Shown here: piece by piece, positions 35,258 to 45,400 of the stretch
How the letters are laid out: every line of letters starts with the position of its first letter
How positions within the stretch are numbered: position 1 is the stretch's first letter
Assembly: GCA_016650295.1 (NCBI GenBank)
Contig: JAENWA010000098.1
Span: forward strand, 62,001 to 126,000
Origin: Desulfuromonadales bacterium
GTDB taxonomy: Bacteria > Desulfobacterota > Desulfuromonadia > Geobacterales > Pseudopelobacteraceae
Length of the DNA: 64,000 nucleotides
Reading direction: 5' to 3'
The notes under the pieces: model-generated
What the model was told of the DNA's origin: nothing
What the model saw: the letters and a program-made list of their open reading frames with translations, nothing else
Databases searched by the model: none
Made by a program: the position numbers and the translations under genes

Positions 35258-36610
35258 TTACCGCATTACTATTGGGTTGGAAGCCCCTGCAAATGGCTGT
35301 GAATTCATCAGGCTTTTTAAATAACGTTTACGGGTTGATAGATTTATCCCGGCGTACACCATGCAGCCGAACAGGGTTCGCTTCCAGGGGCTCATGCCGA
35401 AGAATCGTTTTGTCATTGCGCCGAACGTATAGGCCTGCCTGTTCAAGCGGGCAAAACCGTTAATGAGTTCGTCGGCCGTCATGCCGTGGGGCTGATAAAG
35501 GAGTGTATCCGGAGGATATCCATGGAGCCACCAGTCATGCGAAAACAACCGGTCTTCGCTTATGAGACGCTTGTATAAACGTGTCCCGGGATAGGGAGTC
35601 AGAATCCTGAGTTGGACACAATCCATATGGCTCTTCATTATAAACTCGAGGGTCTGATCGAACACATCCTTGTTTTCGAAATCAAAGCCAAAAACAAAGC
35701 AGCCCAGAATACCAAAACCTTCGTTATGGAATCGATGCATGGCCTCGTAGTACCCGACCTTCAGGTTCCTGATTTTACTCACTTCATCCTGTGTGTCTTT
35801 CTGTACCGATTCGAATCCGACCAACAGCCCCAGGCATCCCGCACGTTTCATCAATCCCAGCAGCTCCGGGTCCTCGGCTAATGAAACGGTGCCTTGTGCC
35901 AGCCAGCGCTTCCCAAGTGGTATCATTTCCGTAAAGAGTTTTTTTGCTGAATCCCGGTTCAACGCAAGTGCATCATCGACGAAGAAGAGGTGCGGTGAAT
36001 CAATAGACTCTATCTCGGCAATCACCTCCTGAACCGGCCTGACTCGATACTGAGACCCCAATGACTGGCCAATGCAGCAGAATTCGCAATCGTAGGGACA
36101 CCCGCGGGAGGTCTCAACGCCGATCGGCATAGGAACACGACCCTGATAGTGGCTGCCGGACAAAAGATCCCGTCGTGGCATCGGAAGACCTTCGAGAGCG
36201 GTAGTCTTGTCGGCCCGATATATTCTCTGCATCTGACCCGAGGCGGCATCCGATACAAGTTGCGGCCAGACTCCCTCCGCTTCTCCCACGACAACCGCAT
36301 CCGCATGCTCCAGGGCTTCGTCAGGCACTATGGTGGGGTGTATCCCCCCCATCACTACTTTCACACCCTTTTTTCGATAGGCGTCACCAATCTCGTAGGC
36401 TCTCAGCGCATATTCGGTCAAGACGGTGATACCCACCAAATCCACATCCTGATTGATGTCATCGGTCTCAACGGCTTCCTCGACGATCGTAATCGTATGG
36501 CCGGGCGGGGTAAGCGCCGCCAGTAGAGGAAGATTTACCCTCTGCAGTTTAAAGGGGGTGGATAATGCGTCTTCACGATGCGGACTTGGTGCGATAAGTT
36601 TGATTTTCAT
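35258..36610 (-). CDS. B12-binding-domain radical SAM protein
   Basis: A 450-residue enzyme with an N-terminal cobalamin-binding-like Rossmann domain (residues 1-150; VDLVGITVLTEYALRAYEIG, KVVMGGIHPTIVPDEALEHA), then a radical SAM barrel with SRGCPYDCEFCC (CxxxCxxC iron-sulfur site), and a C-terminal region with HDWWLHGYPPDTLLYQPHGM. Enzymes of this class methylate or rearrange unreactive carbons, often in lipids, hopanoids or natural products. The ATG at 36610 overlaps the EptA-like gene by 4 bp (ATGA), so they are one operon; an upstream in-frame start at 36655 would lie inside that gene. It may modify the cluster's lipid. Confidence 0.88.
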   Translation of the reverse strand: MKIKLIAPSPHREDALSTPFKLQRVNLPLLAALTPPGHTITIVEEAVETDDINQDVDLVGITVLTEYALRAYEIGDAYRKKGVKVVMGGIHPTIVPDEALEHADAVVVGEAEGVWPQLVSDAASGQMQRIYRADKTTALEGLPMPRRDLLSGSHYQGRVPMPIGVETSRGCPYDCEFCCIGQSLGSQYRVRPVQEVIAEIESIDSPHLFFVDDALALNRDSAKKLFTEMIPLGKRWLAQGTVSLAEDPELLGLMKRAGCLGLLVGFESVQKDTQDEVSKIRNLKVGYYEAMHRFHNEGFGILGCFVFGFDFENKDVFDQTLEFIMKSHMDCVQLRILTPYPGTRLYKRLISEDRLFSHDWWLHGYPPDTLLYQPHGMTADELINGFARLNRQAYTFGAMTKRFFGMSPWKRTLFGCMVYAGINLSTRKRYLKSLMNSQPFAGASNPIVMR

Positions 36611-38388
36611 AGGTAATCCTTGGCATTGTTGCCGACAGGTCTGGAAACGCCCCACCCATCACCCGGTGGTGTAGGTATACTCGTCACCTCATAATCGCCG
36701 GATCCATGAAGAGAGCCGCTCATATAATAACGCTCACTGTTGTCCTCGGCTGTCAAAGCGAAAATCGATTTTTCGTATGGACGGACTCTCAAAGGCATCG
36801 GTACATCCATCAGGTCGAGAAGGGTCGCGAAGTTGTTAAGATGGGAAACCTTGATGTCAGGGGTGATGCCGTCTATGAGCCCTTTCTTGCCGTACCACTC
36901 ACTCGCTATGAAAAAACCGGGCACATCAACGATCTCCTGGTCAGTCTTCATATGGGTGTAGACCTGCCCATGCTCGGCCAGGGTCTGGCCATGATCCGAG
37001 GTATACAGAATGGCGTAGTTCTGGTTGGTTGTTTCGGAAACAAGCACTCTGAAAAACTCGTCCACCTGGTAGCGGATCCCGTTGTCATAGGTATTGACGA
37101 GCTTTTCACGTCCTGTCGCGCCGGGGTCAATGGATTGCGAAAATTTCATAACCGGCTTCCAGATCGTGGAGGCCACATCATCCGGATAGTTATTGCGATA
37201 GTGGAAATGGAGCCCCTTCTTGTTGACGACAATAAAACAGCCGCTTTTTTCATTCAGAATAGTGCTGAGATAACGGGCTACCCCTACATCCTTGGTTGTA
37301 TCAAGATCGATATTGAGCTCGTCGAATGACGATTCGTTCATCCATCGGTCCAGGGATCTCACGGGACCATCCCCGGCCGCTTTCTTGAGCGAAGCAAGGT
37401 AGACGCGATTGATGTCGATGTAGATAGTCTCGTAACCCATTTTTTTTGCATAATCAAAAATGGTCGGGTTCTTGTCGGTTCGATAGGCTGTGTCGGGAAA
37501 TTCGTTGTGACCGGTAATAAGATAGGCATTACTGATGTGGGTAAAGGAACTGGCGGCAGCGCAAATGCCGGGATTCTTGAGGAGGCCCCGGGCTTCGAGG
37601 GATTGAAGGAACGGTGTGGTGTCACGCGGATAGCCATTCAGGCTGAGATTACTGCCGCGAACCGACTCATCGATGACATAGATGATGCTGTCGAGAGGCC
37701 GTTGAGTAACGTGAAATGCAGGCAGCTCATCGCGAGGTCCATGATACGCGCGGCGGCTTTCAAACCTGCAGTGAAGTATTGCACGCAGGAAAGAGGTCAG
37801 GGGATTCAGGTGATAGCTGCGCTCCGCTACGTGGTGGAAGAGTATGTAATTGGACACGAGCAGGTAGAGGGCCGGCACTATGCTGAGGGCGATCGTCATT
37901 GCGATGCCGGATACCGGAGGTGCGAGCATCAGTACGGAAAGAATCAGCACGTAGGGGAGAGCATACACCAGGACGAGCGGCTTGAAGAAGCTCAAGATGG
38001 CCTCTATGCGATGGTCCCCGCTGACGGTCACGGCGAGATACAGGTCGGTGCCGGTCATGAACTGGGATAGAGTCCGCCAGTAGGATAATTGGATGATAAT
38101 AATAAAAGCGGAAAAAATGAGGAGGATTACGCGCAGCGCTCCCGGCAGGAGGGTAATGAGATAGAAGAGTGCTGCCACCTGCAGGAAGACCAGCGTGAAG
38201 GTACTCAACAACTTCATGATTCCGGCGAACGAACGTGAATTCAGGAGAGCACGGTAATCGCGGGGTCTCAAAGCGGAATCGATCAGGACCGCGAGTGTCG
38301 CCGCGACCAAGGCGGTCATGGCACGGGGACAGGGCGCGTGGGTTATGGCGCTGAGGAGGGACATCGCTGTCACTGGCCCTCTTCCCAT
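36607..38388 (-). CDS. EptA-like sulfatase-fold membrane transferase
   Basis: A 593-residue protein with about five N-terminal membrane helices (to residue about 195) and a periplasmic alkaline-phosphatase-fold domain. YVIDESVRGSNLSLNGYPRD matches the metal/nucleophile segment of phosphoethanolamine transferases (EptA has GETAR; here Ser replaces the nucleophilic Thr). TSDHGQTLAEHGQ supplies further metal ligands. The likely role is transfer of phosphoethanolamine or a similar head group to an outer lipid. It overlaps the ABC permease by 19 bp; a Met at 38364, just after the permease stop, is an alternative start. In this cluster a natural acceptor would be the cluster's own lipid, which is inference. 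Confidence 0.85.
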   Translation of the reverse strand: MGRGPVTAMSLLSAITHAPCPRAMTALVAATLAVLIDSALRPRDYRALLNSRSFAGIMKLLSTFTLVFLQVAALFYLITLLPGALRVILLIFSAFIIIIQLSYWRTLSQFMTGTDLYLAVTVSGDHRIEAILSFFKPLVLVYALPYVLILSVLMLAPPVSGIAMTIALSIVPALYLLVSNYILFHHVAERSYHLNPLTSFLRAILHCRFESRRAYHGPRDELPAFHVTQRPLDSIIYVIDESVRGSNLSLNGYPRDTTPFLQSLEARGLLKNPGICAAASSFTHISNAYLITGHNEFPDTAYRTDKNPTIFDYAKKMGYETIYIDINRVYLASLKKAAGDGPVRSLDRWMNESSFDELNIDLDTTKDVGVARYLSTILNEKSGCFIVVNKKGLHFHYRNNYPDDVASTIWKPVMKFSQSIDPGATGREKLVNTYDNGIRYQVDEFFRVLVSETTNQNYAILYTSDHGQTLAEHGQVYTHMKTDQEIVDVPGFFIASEWYGKKGLIDGITPDIKVSHLNNFATLLDLMDVPMPLRVRPYEKSIFALTAEDNSERYYMSGSLHGSGDYEVTSIPTPPGDGWGVSRPVGNNAKDYL

Positions 38389-39485
38389 TTGGTGGCTATG
38401 ATCCCGAGTATGAAGACCACGGCAGCAAAGGCACCTATGATCGCCGCAGCGCGCAGTGCAGCCATAGTATCTTCAAAGACCATCGCTGCCCTGAGCCCCT
38501 CGTTCACGTAATACAGCGGCAGTGTCTTGGCGATCTTCTGCAGGAAACCCGGCATCAGCTCGATGGGGAAAAAGCTTCCCGAGAGGAACATCATCGGGAA
38601 ACTGATGGCGTTTGCAGCGGCAGCGGCGCTTTGCGCCTCCTTGGTGAAGCGGGTGAGGATCATCCCGATGCCGACGAACGCGAAGACGTCAAGTGAAATG
38701 AACGCAGGGAGCCAGGCATTGATATGCAGGTTGACATCAAACACGGCGTAACTCACCAGCAGCATCAAAGTCGTGGATACGACCGCGATTGTGAACTGGT
38801 AGAGGATATCCGACAGTATCCATTCAGTGCGGGTGATGGGCGTCGTGGACAGTTTCCTGATGATCCCTTTCTGTCGCAACTCTGTGTTCATATTCACCGC
38901 GCCGAACAGGCTCAAAGTCATCACCGACATGGCGATGATGCCGGGAATGAAGTATTCGATGAACCGGTATTTCCTGATGAGTATCGATTTCGAAACCGGT
39001 TTGAGGAACGGCGGAATCCTTGACATCTCCTGGTTTATCCCTGCCAGCACCCCGTTCAGGATATCCATCTTCGTGGACACCGAAGAAGAGCTGGGGTCGT
39101 AAACATAGGTGACAGTAGCGGATGCCGTGAAGTCATTGAAAAACTTCCGCCGCAGGAGGGACTTTTCCAGGCCTTTGGGGATAACCAGGACAAGGTTCAC
39201 CTTGGTGTCCCTGACGTACTGCGCGGTGTCGACGGCGGGGTCGACTCTGGTTATCTTGAATTTTCCGTTGAGTTCGAGGGCTTCGACTGACTCTTTGGAT
39301 GATTTCGACTGGTCGAGGTCCTGCACGCACAGGTGAAAGTTCATATTGTCCTGGCTCATGAAAATCGTGCCGAACACGAGTATCAGGATGATCGGGAACG
39401 CAAGCGTGAAAAACATGGTGGTCTTCTCGCGGTAAACGCTCAGAAGTTTCACGTAAAGATTTGCAAATACGACGCGCAGGTTCAT
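38370..39485 (-). CDS. ABC-2 type transporter permease
   Basis: A 371-residue membrane protein: one N-terminal helix (FFTLAFPIILILVFGTIF, about 25-42), a large extracytoplasmic loop (about 45-170) and five C-terminal helices, the DrrB/YhiH-type ABC-2 layout. It pairs with the ATPase encoded just upstream (ATGA overlap). It probably exports the product of the adjoining synthase or a lipid. Confidence 0.88.
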   Translation of the reverse strand: MNLRVVFANLYVKLLSVYREKTTMFFTLAFPIILILVFGTIFMSQDNMNFHLCVQDLDQSKSSKESVEALELNGKFKITRVDPAVDTAQYVRDTKVNLVLVIPKGLEKSLLRRKFFNDFTASATVTYVYDPSSSSVSTKMDILNGVLAGINQEMSRIPPFLKPVSKSILIRKYRFIEYFIPGIIAMSVMTLSLFGAVNMNTELRQKGIIRKLSTTPITRTEWILSDILYQFTIAVVSTTLMLLVSYAVFDVNLHINAWLPAFISLDVFAFVGIGMILTRFTKEAQSAAAAANAISFPMMFLSGSFFPIELMPGFLQKIAKTLPLYYVNEGLRAAMVFEDTMAALRAAAIIGAFAAVVFILGIIATKWEEGQ

Positions 39486-40435
39486 TCCGCCTCCCCCCCC
39501 TCGACGTAACCGTCGCGGAGCGCCTCGCCGGTGAGCTTCAGAAAGACCTCCTCCAGGTTGGGTTTCCGGACGTCCAGGCCGCGGTAGAACGACCCGGCAT
39601 CCTTGATGGCGCTCAGTATCTGTTGTACATCTTCCGTGTGCTCAACCCTGATCCTGATGTTGTTGTGATTGGTATGAACCGGCTCGAAACCTATCCTCCG
39701 GACGATTTCAAAGACTTTTTCATCGGCGGACTGCAGCGTGAGTATCTGGGTATCTGCGTTGTTGTGGATGAGTTCCACGGGAGAGCCCATCGCGATGATC
39801 TTCCCCCTGGAGATGATTGCGACCATGTCTGCAAGAAGCTCTGCCTCCTCCATGTAGTGCGTGGTCAGCAGCACCGTCTTCCCTGCCTTCTTCAGGCCCT
39901 GCAGAACCTGCCACACCTCGTGCCGTGCGCGAGGGTCGAGCCCGGTCGTCGGCTCGTCGAGGAACACGACCTCGGGGTCATTTACAAGAGAAATCGCGAT
40001 ACCGAGGCGCTGTTTCAATCCCCCGGAGAGGTTCTTGTACTGTTCATCGCGCTTGTCCGTAAGGTTCACGAGCCCTATCAGCCCGTCGATATCGGTGTTC
40101 CTGCAATGGTAAAGCCGTGAGTAATACTGCAGGGTCTCCCGGACTGTTATCCTGTCGAATGAGGTGAACCCCTGCGGGAGGACACCGATGCGGTGGACGA
40201 TGTCGTGCTTATATTTCGTAACATCCATTCCAAGCAGGGTCACTTTTCCGGACGTGGGCGTGCGGATCGTGTCTATGATCTCGACGGTTGTGGTCTTGCC
40301 GGCGCCGTTCGGACCCAGCAGGGCGAACACCTCGCCTTTACCGACGGTGAACGATATGTCATTGACCGCCAGTAAATCCCCGTAGCTCTTGGTCAGATTC
40401 TCAACTTCGATTGCGTATTCGGTTGCTTTGTTCAT
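39482..40435 (-). CDS. ABC transporter ATP-binding protein (DrrA-type)
   Basis: A 317-residue ATPase: Walker A GPNGAGKTTT (about 39-48), signature LSGGLKQRLGIA, Walker B VVFLDEPTTGLDPRA, His-switch TTHYMEEAE, and a C-terminal extension (about 225-317) typical of DrrA/antibiotic exporters. It drives the ABC-2 permease downstream. TGGAG lies before the ATG. Confidence 0.93.
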   Translation of the reverse strand: MNKATEYAIEVENLTKSYGDLLAVNDISFTVGKGEVFALLGPNGAGKTTTVEIIDTIRTPTSGKVTLLGMDVTKYKHDIVHRIGVLPQGFTSFDRITVRETLQYYSRLYHCRNTDIDGLIGLVNLTDKRDEQYKNLSGGLKQRLGIAISLVNDPEVVFLDEPTTGLDPRARHEVWQVLQGLKKAGKTVLLTTHYMEEAELLADMVAIISRGKIIAMGSPVELIHNNADTQILTLQSADEKVFEIVRRIGFEPVHTNHNNIRIRVEHTEDVQQILSAIKDAGSFYRGLDVRKPNLEEVFLKLTGEALRDGYVEGGEAE

Positions 40436-40472
40436 GAAGCTCCAATTCGTAGTAATTCAGGCTGAAGGTAGA

Positions 40473-40520
40473 AGGCTGAAGGCTGTCAGGAAAACCTGTT
40501 TTTACTTCAGCCTTCAGCCT
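40473..40520. repeat. Intergenic hairpin repeat AGGCTGAAGGCTG
   Basis: AGGCTGAAGGCTG at 40473-40485 faces CAGCCTTCAGCCT at 40508-40520. Short direct repeats (GGCTGAAGG, ATCAACCT) flank it. It overlaps the stop of the acyltransferase gene and may partly separate that gene from the ABC operon. Confidence 0.65.
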
Positions 40521-41689
40521 ATCAACCTATCAACCTGAGAAGTCACTTTCGGTACGGCTTGTGCGGCTGGTTGGGAGACGGCGGGCCAAAATCCGAGGCG
40601 GCTGAGAAGTTTCCCGGTCATTTTTTTCGGCCAGATAAGAATACGATCAACTACCGGCCGGCGGTGCCTGAATAAAATATAGCTCGGCATAAAGGTCGCG
40701 CCCAGGTGCGCCTTGGTCTTTTCCGCGCCCTGGCCCGCGTAATAGAGAGGGATTTTCCGCTCCAGGCAGGTGCGGACATTTTCAATCCAGGACAAGACAT
40801 ACAGGTTATATCTGCGGCCGAGTTCGTAATCCATGCAGAAAAATTTATCCGCCATCGCATCCTGTTTTACAACGAGGAGGTTGAAAGCAATGAGTTCTTC
40901 CTGCACAAAATAAAGCGTGTATTCGGCGCCCGGGACCCTCTCACAGATTTTTTCAAAAAACAGACGGCTGTGCACGCCAAGCGCCATGGGGCCGCGTGCC
41001 ACTGTTTCCAGATAAAGCTCGTAGATCCTGGCCAGAAAAGGAGAGATGGTGCTGCTTCGAACTACCCTGACTTCCGGTGCAATCCTCATTTTCCGGCGCA
41101 GGTCTTTTCTCGCGCCCCGTGAAAGCCGGCTCAGGTATTCCTCCAGGCTGTTGAAATCAATCGGCAGCCAGGCGCACGACCGATATTCAACCCGGTTGAA
41201 TTGATTGAATACTTCATCGGGAAGTGTGCTGAAATGATTAAAGTTGAAAAGCGCCACAATATCGCTTTTACGTTCAACCGCGAGCGTATCCAATGCACCA
41301 GAAGCCATCTTGAAGGCCGCATCGAGGGTGCCCTCATCAATGTGAGGATCGATCCCGATTTCACTCCATTCCCCTGCCAGCGACCCCACGCACAACAGCC
41401 GGGGATGAAAAACCGAGGGGATCAGGCGGCCGGCCGCTTTCAGCGCTTTCTTGAGCCACCCCTCCACAAAAGCGGACAGATCAAAACGGGTTTCAAACAA
41501 CGGTAATAAGAATATCGGAATATCATCTTTGAAAACCACAATGCTGCGCAGGTGAAATCCGTCAACACCCGCTTCCTGCAACAGAAAAAGCAGTGGGGCG
41601 GCGCTGGAAGGCTCCGGGAAAAGCCGTCCAAGTTCTGCCGCCGACACGCCCTCTACCCCCGGCACGCACCTGCAGGTGAGGTTATTCAT
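40514..41689 (-). CDS. GNAT-like (BioF2/FemAB-type) acyltransferase
   Basis: A 391-residue soluble protein with a C-terminal acyltransferase-like domain (about 175-350; SRGARKDLRRKMRIA, MALGVHSRLFFEKI, IPLYYAGQGAEKTKAHLGA) of the GNAT/CelD type common in polysaccharide and lipid loci. The acyl donor and acceptor are unknown. The last codons (QVDRLIG) derive from the repeat at 40473-40535. The start overlaps the phosphopantetheinyl transferase gene by 8 bp, placing it in the synthase operon, where it could acylate or off-load the product. Confidence 0.7.
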   Translation of the reverse strand: MNNLTCRCVPGVEGVSAAELGRLFPEPSSAAPLLFLLQEAGVDGFHLRSIVVFKDDIPIFLLPLFETRFDLSAFVEGWLKKALKAAGRLIPSVFHPRLLCVGSLAGEWSEIGIDPHIDEGTLDAAFKMASGALDTLAVERKSDIVALFNFNHFSTLPDEVFNQFNRVEYRSCAWLPIDFNSLEEYLSRLSRGARKDLRRKMRIAPEVRVVRSSTISPFLARIYELYLETVARGPMALGVHSRLFFEKICERVPGAEYTLYFVQEELIAFNLLVVKQDAMADKFFCMDYELGRRYNLYVLSWIENVRTCLERKIPLYYAGQGAEKTKAHLGATFMPSYILFRHRRPVVDRILIWPKKMTGKLLSRLGFWPAVSQPAAQAVPKVTSQVDRLIG

Positions 41690-42431
41690 GGCTTGTCGGT
41701 CTCCGGGTCACAAGGGCGATGGAGAGCCACAACGAGTCATGAGGAAGCGATCGTACCCGGAGAGGTTGGCCTGCAATCAGGGGAAACCGCGCCAGGGACT
41801 TCCCTGATAAGCCGACCGGGAAGGTATACCCGCCGCCGCTACACTCTACCAATGGATAGACAGTGATCTGCAGCGGGCCCACGAGATGAAATGCACAGCC
41901 CAGAGCCTTGACAGCGGCTTCCTTGATAGTCCAGAGCAGGGCTGAGGCCTCTTCCAATACTCCGCCCGTCAGCTTCAAGGCATGTTCAAGCTCTTCCGGA
42001 TGGAAGACCCGCTGATAAGGGTAATCACCTTGAAATTCATCGCTCCCCGCCACATCAATGCCGATATCAGACTCATCTCCACAGAGAGCAGCCCAGACTC
42101 TTCCTCCACACGTGCTGAATGAGATGGCCGGACCGCGCTCTTCTCCCAACATCAGCCGGGGTCTGCCAAGCAGGCCGCTGAATACCTGAATCGGGTAATC
42201 ATCCTTGTTGGAGGATGTACTGAGTTTCCAAAGAGGACTTTCCGAGGCCGCAAGGTGATCCCACAGGGTGGAGACGAGGCGCTGTTTGTTCCCTGTCCCG
42301 TCAGCCTCACTGCCTTTGAGGGCTTGATTGGCGCATGCCGTGGACGTATAGAAGACGGGTCCCCTTCCATGAACGGGATTCATCGTATGGATGGTTACCC
42401 CCGCGCGATTGATTGCCGTAGTCAATCTCAT
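41682..42431 (-). CDS. 4'-phosphopantetheinyl transferase
   Basis: A 249-residue Sfp/AcpT-like enzyme that attaches phosphopantetheine from CoA to carrier-protein serines. The magnesium/CoA motifs are GIDVAGSDEF and LLWTIKEAAVKALG. ATG 42431 is chosen because GGAG lies 8 bp upstream and the synthase stop is one base before it; the frame is open further upstream inside the synthase gene. Translationally coupled to the synthase, it almost certainly activates the two ACPs encoded there. Confidence 0.92.
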   Translation of the reverse strand: MRLTTAINRAGVTIHTMNPVHGRGPVFYTSTACANQALKGSEADGTGNKQRLVSTLWDHLAASESPLWKLSTSSNKDDYPIQVFSGLLGRPRLMLGEERGPAISFSTCGGRVWAALCGDESDIGIDVAGSDEFQGDYPYQRVFHPEELEHALKLTGGVLEEASALLWTIKEAAVKALGCAFHLVGPLQITVYPLVECSGGGYTFPVGLSGKSLARFPLIAGQPLRVRSLPHDSLWLSIALVTRRPTSHE

Positions 42432-42432
42432 C

Positions 42433-45400
42433 TTACTCCGCAACCCAGTGCATCCGGATACCATGGATCTGCATGATGGCGCAGCCGTGCTCGTCAATCG
42501 CTCGGGCGTCCCAGGTAAGTCCTTCATCGTCCTGCGACCGCAAGCGGGCCTCCAGGGTTATCGGTTCCCCTGCCCGGCATTGCCGCACAAACCGCATCTC
42601 ACCGATCTCCATGGGAATCATTGATCGCCGCTCCGATGGGTCGATTGCTGCGATGTAGAAGCCGACCACCTGCAGAAGCGCCTCAAAAAGGTAGGGAGAA
42701 TACTGGTAGCGCACGCCCCGCAGATCTGCAAAATCACGTGTCTCCCGGTATGTGGTTCGGCCACGCACCACACCCGGACCGGCACCGTCCAGGGTATCCA
42801 TCACGCGATACCTGCCTTCGAGGCCGCTGCGGTCTTTGTACCATTGAAGAACGTGGTCATGATCCATTGGGGGGGTCCGCAACTCTTTCGGCAGGACGGG
42901 AAAATCCGGAAGCCCCTCACCGAGATATGCTTCCCCGCCATCAAGGATCACCTGGCCCGTGCAGTGCGTGGTGAAGCGGTCGGTCAGTCTCCCGGCGGGA
43001 GAGATCTCCTGGGTTGCGAGAGCGACCTCGCAGACAACCTCCCGAAGGCCGTTGACGATACGGCGGCCGGAGATCCTGGAAGGGCGCGAAATCCCGGGAG
43101 GACATAGGATCATGTCCATAAGCCGCACCCGGCGAACGCCGCGCACCTGTAGGTGGGGATACAGGATTCTGGCGGCTTCCATGAATGTCTCCAGAAACAT
43201 GGCGGCTGAGACGAGGGCATGCTTAATGAACCTGAAAGGCCTGTGATCCGCGATCCAAAGATCCTTTTCCAGGGAGAAGGTTCTGAAGGCCTCCAGTTCT
43301 TCCCGGTGGATGTCCAGACGGGAGATCCTCTCGATCAGGGGAAAGTCAGCGAGGCTCAGGGATACTGTGCCGCCATCCAGTTTCCCGATGACTGAAGGCC
43401 GGGTCGTATCATCGAGCAGTACCGTCTTCAAGGCCGGCAGCTTCCTCATGAACATCACCCACACGTCGTCGGCCGGGGCTACGAAAAGCTCACGGCAGAA
43501 AAGCCCTGCCAGCTCGTTTTCATGGATATACGCTACGCCCTTCAGCTTTAGCAGTTCCCGGAGTTCCGGATCCTCGGCCATGCCGGTTCCCTCGACCGGT
43601 GGAAGCATCAAAGCCTTGAATCGGATGCCGACGTTTTTCCGGCGCAGGGTTCCGAGTAATGCAGACATCATCCGGTTGGCGGCTGCGTAGTTGGCCTGGC
43701 CAGGATTCCCCTGGATCGCGGCTGCCGAGGAGAGGCCCACGAAAAACCTCAAACCGGCTCTCTCCGCTGTTGAGAACAGGTTCCAGGCCCCGAGGAATTT
43801 GACATCCGTGACCAGGGAGAAATCTTCCGGAGTCATGTGATTTAAAAGACCGTCCCTGAGCAATCCGGCTCCGTGAATGATCCCGTCGATCCTGCCGTAA
43901 CGGGACGCCACCGCGCCCAGGATAGCGCGGACCGCTTCGGGATCGGTCACATCGCAGGTATGGTAAGTTGCCTCGATCCCTGAGGAGCGCAACTCCGCCA
44001 GAGTCCGGGCGATCTCCGCTGACCTGCGGTCGCTTGAGAACGTTTCAGAGGGCATATGCCCGGGGCGCGAGGTTACCGCATCGATGTCCGGGTCCTGAAC
44101 CGTTCTTCCCAGGAAGACCAGACGGGGCATGAAAGGTGCGAGACTTCGGGCCAGAAGGGCGCTGATCCCGGTAGCGCCCCCGGAGATGACTATAACGTCC
44201 CCGGGATTCAGGCTCAGGCCGGACGACCCCCCGAAGACCGACGGTGCAATGTGTCCACTCGAAGTTACGACCCTGCCATCACGATGCATGGTCTCCACCA
44301 CGGTGCATCTTCTGTCCAGAGCGATGCGCAGTGCACCACGGAGGTCGGTATCTCTCTCGATTTCCACAGTACGGAACTGGACCGATGGGTATTCCTGCGC
44401 TACGCTCAGAAAAAGTCCGAGCAACCCTTCCTTCAGCAGCCGAGCATCAGTTTCGGAATCCTCCCGGGGATGGAGCAGCACCACAAATTTCTTTGCCGGT
44501 GATTGAAGAAATGCCTTCAGGAGAATAAAGAATCCCTTGAGAAGCTGCGAATCATCCGCCATGCTTCTAACTTTTCCGGCCCCGCCCTGAGGCAGGGTGA
44601 TGACCAACCCGGCCAGGGACTCCAGGCTGGAGATTCTCCCGGCTGCCCTGGCGGAGCCTGCATCAGTCAGAAGGTCGCATGCATCTTCAGCAGGGCTGAA
44701 GCTGCCTTGCATGAACAGCATCGGAACTGTAGTAACTCCATGATCCGATCGGAGGATTTCCCCTGCACTTCCGGCAATTTCGTCATCCCGGTCAGGTGAG
44801 AGAAGCAGGACCGTCTCGCCCGGGCTCAATTCCATGGGAATCGGGGCTGGCAACTCCAGCGTGGCGTGGCTGAACACGATCCGTTTCAAGCACGCCTGAT
44901 CCTCCGGGGACTTCAGGTTTTCATCCCGCTCCGGGTTGGCAGCAGCAGCCCTGGTGTCCGACTGAAGGCTGCTTGCTCCCTGCTTCGCGACTAACTGCGA
45001 GATTTTCAGGGCGATGTCATTCACGGTACGGACGTCTATAAAATCCTCCAGATCGATCGTGATCCCGAATTGGCGCTCTGAGGCATCCATGATGATCGGG
45101 AGGCGGCTGGACCGGATCGAAAGGTCCCTTCTGAGATCCATCTCGGGCTGGATCTCGTCCCTCTCGAATCCGGTGGCATCCATGATGATTCGAATAAGCC
45201 GCTCCATAAGATCCTGATCCTCAGCTGCCTCAGCGGGGACAGGTGAGGCTTGTACCATGATTGCAGGGACGGGATCAGCAGCTTTGATGTCCGGCAGCCG
45301 GCTGGTACCACCCTGCTTCGCGACTAACTGTGAAATTCTCAGGGCGATGTCTTTCACGGTACGGACTTCTATAAAATCTTCCAGATCGATCGTGATCCCG

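Noticed and set aside
43310-44506. Several plus-strand open frames opposite the megasynthase
   Set aside because: All are antisense shadows in GC-rich coding DNA without domain content.
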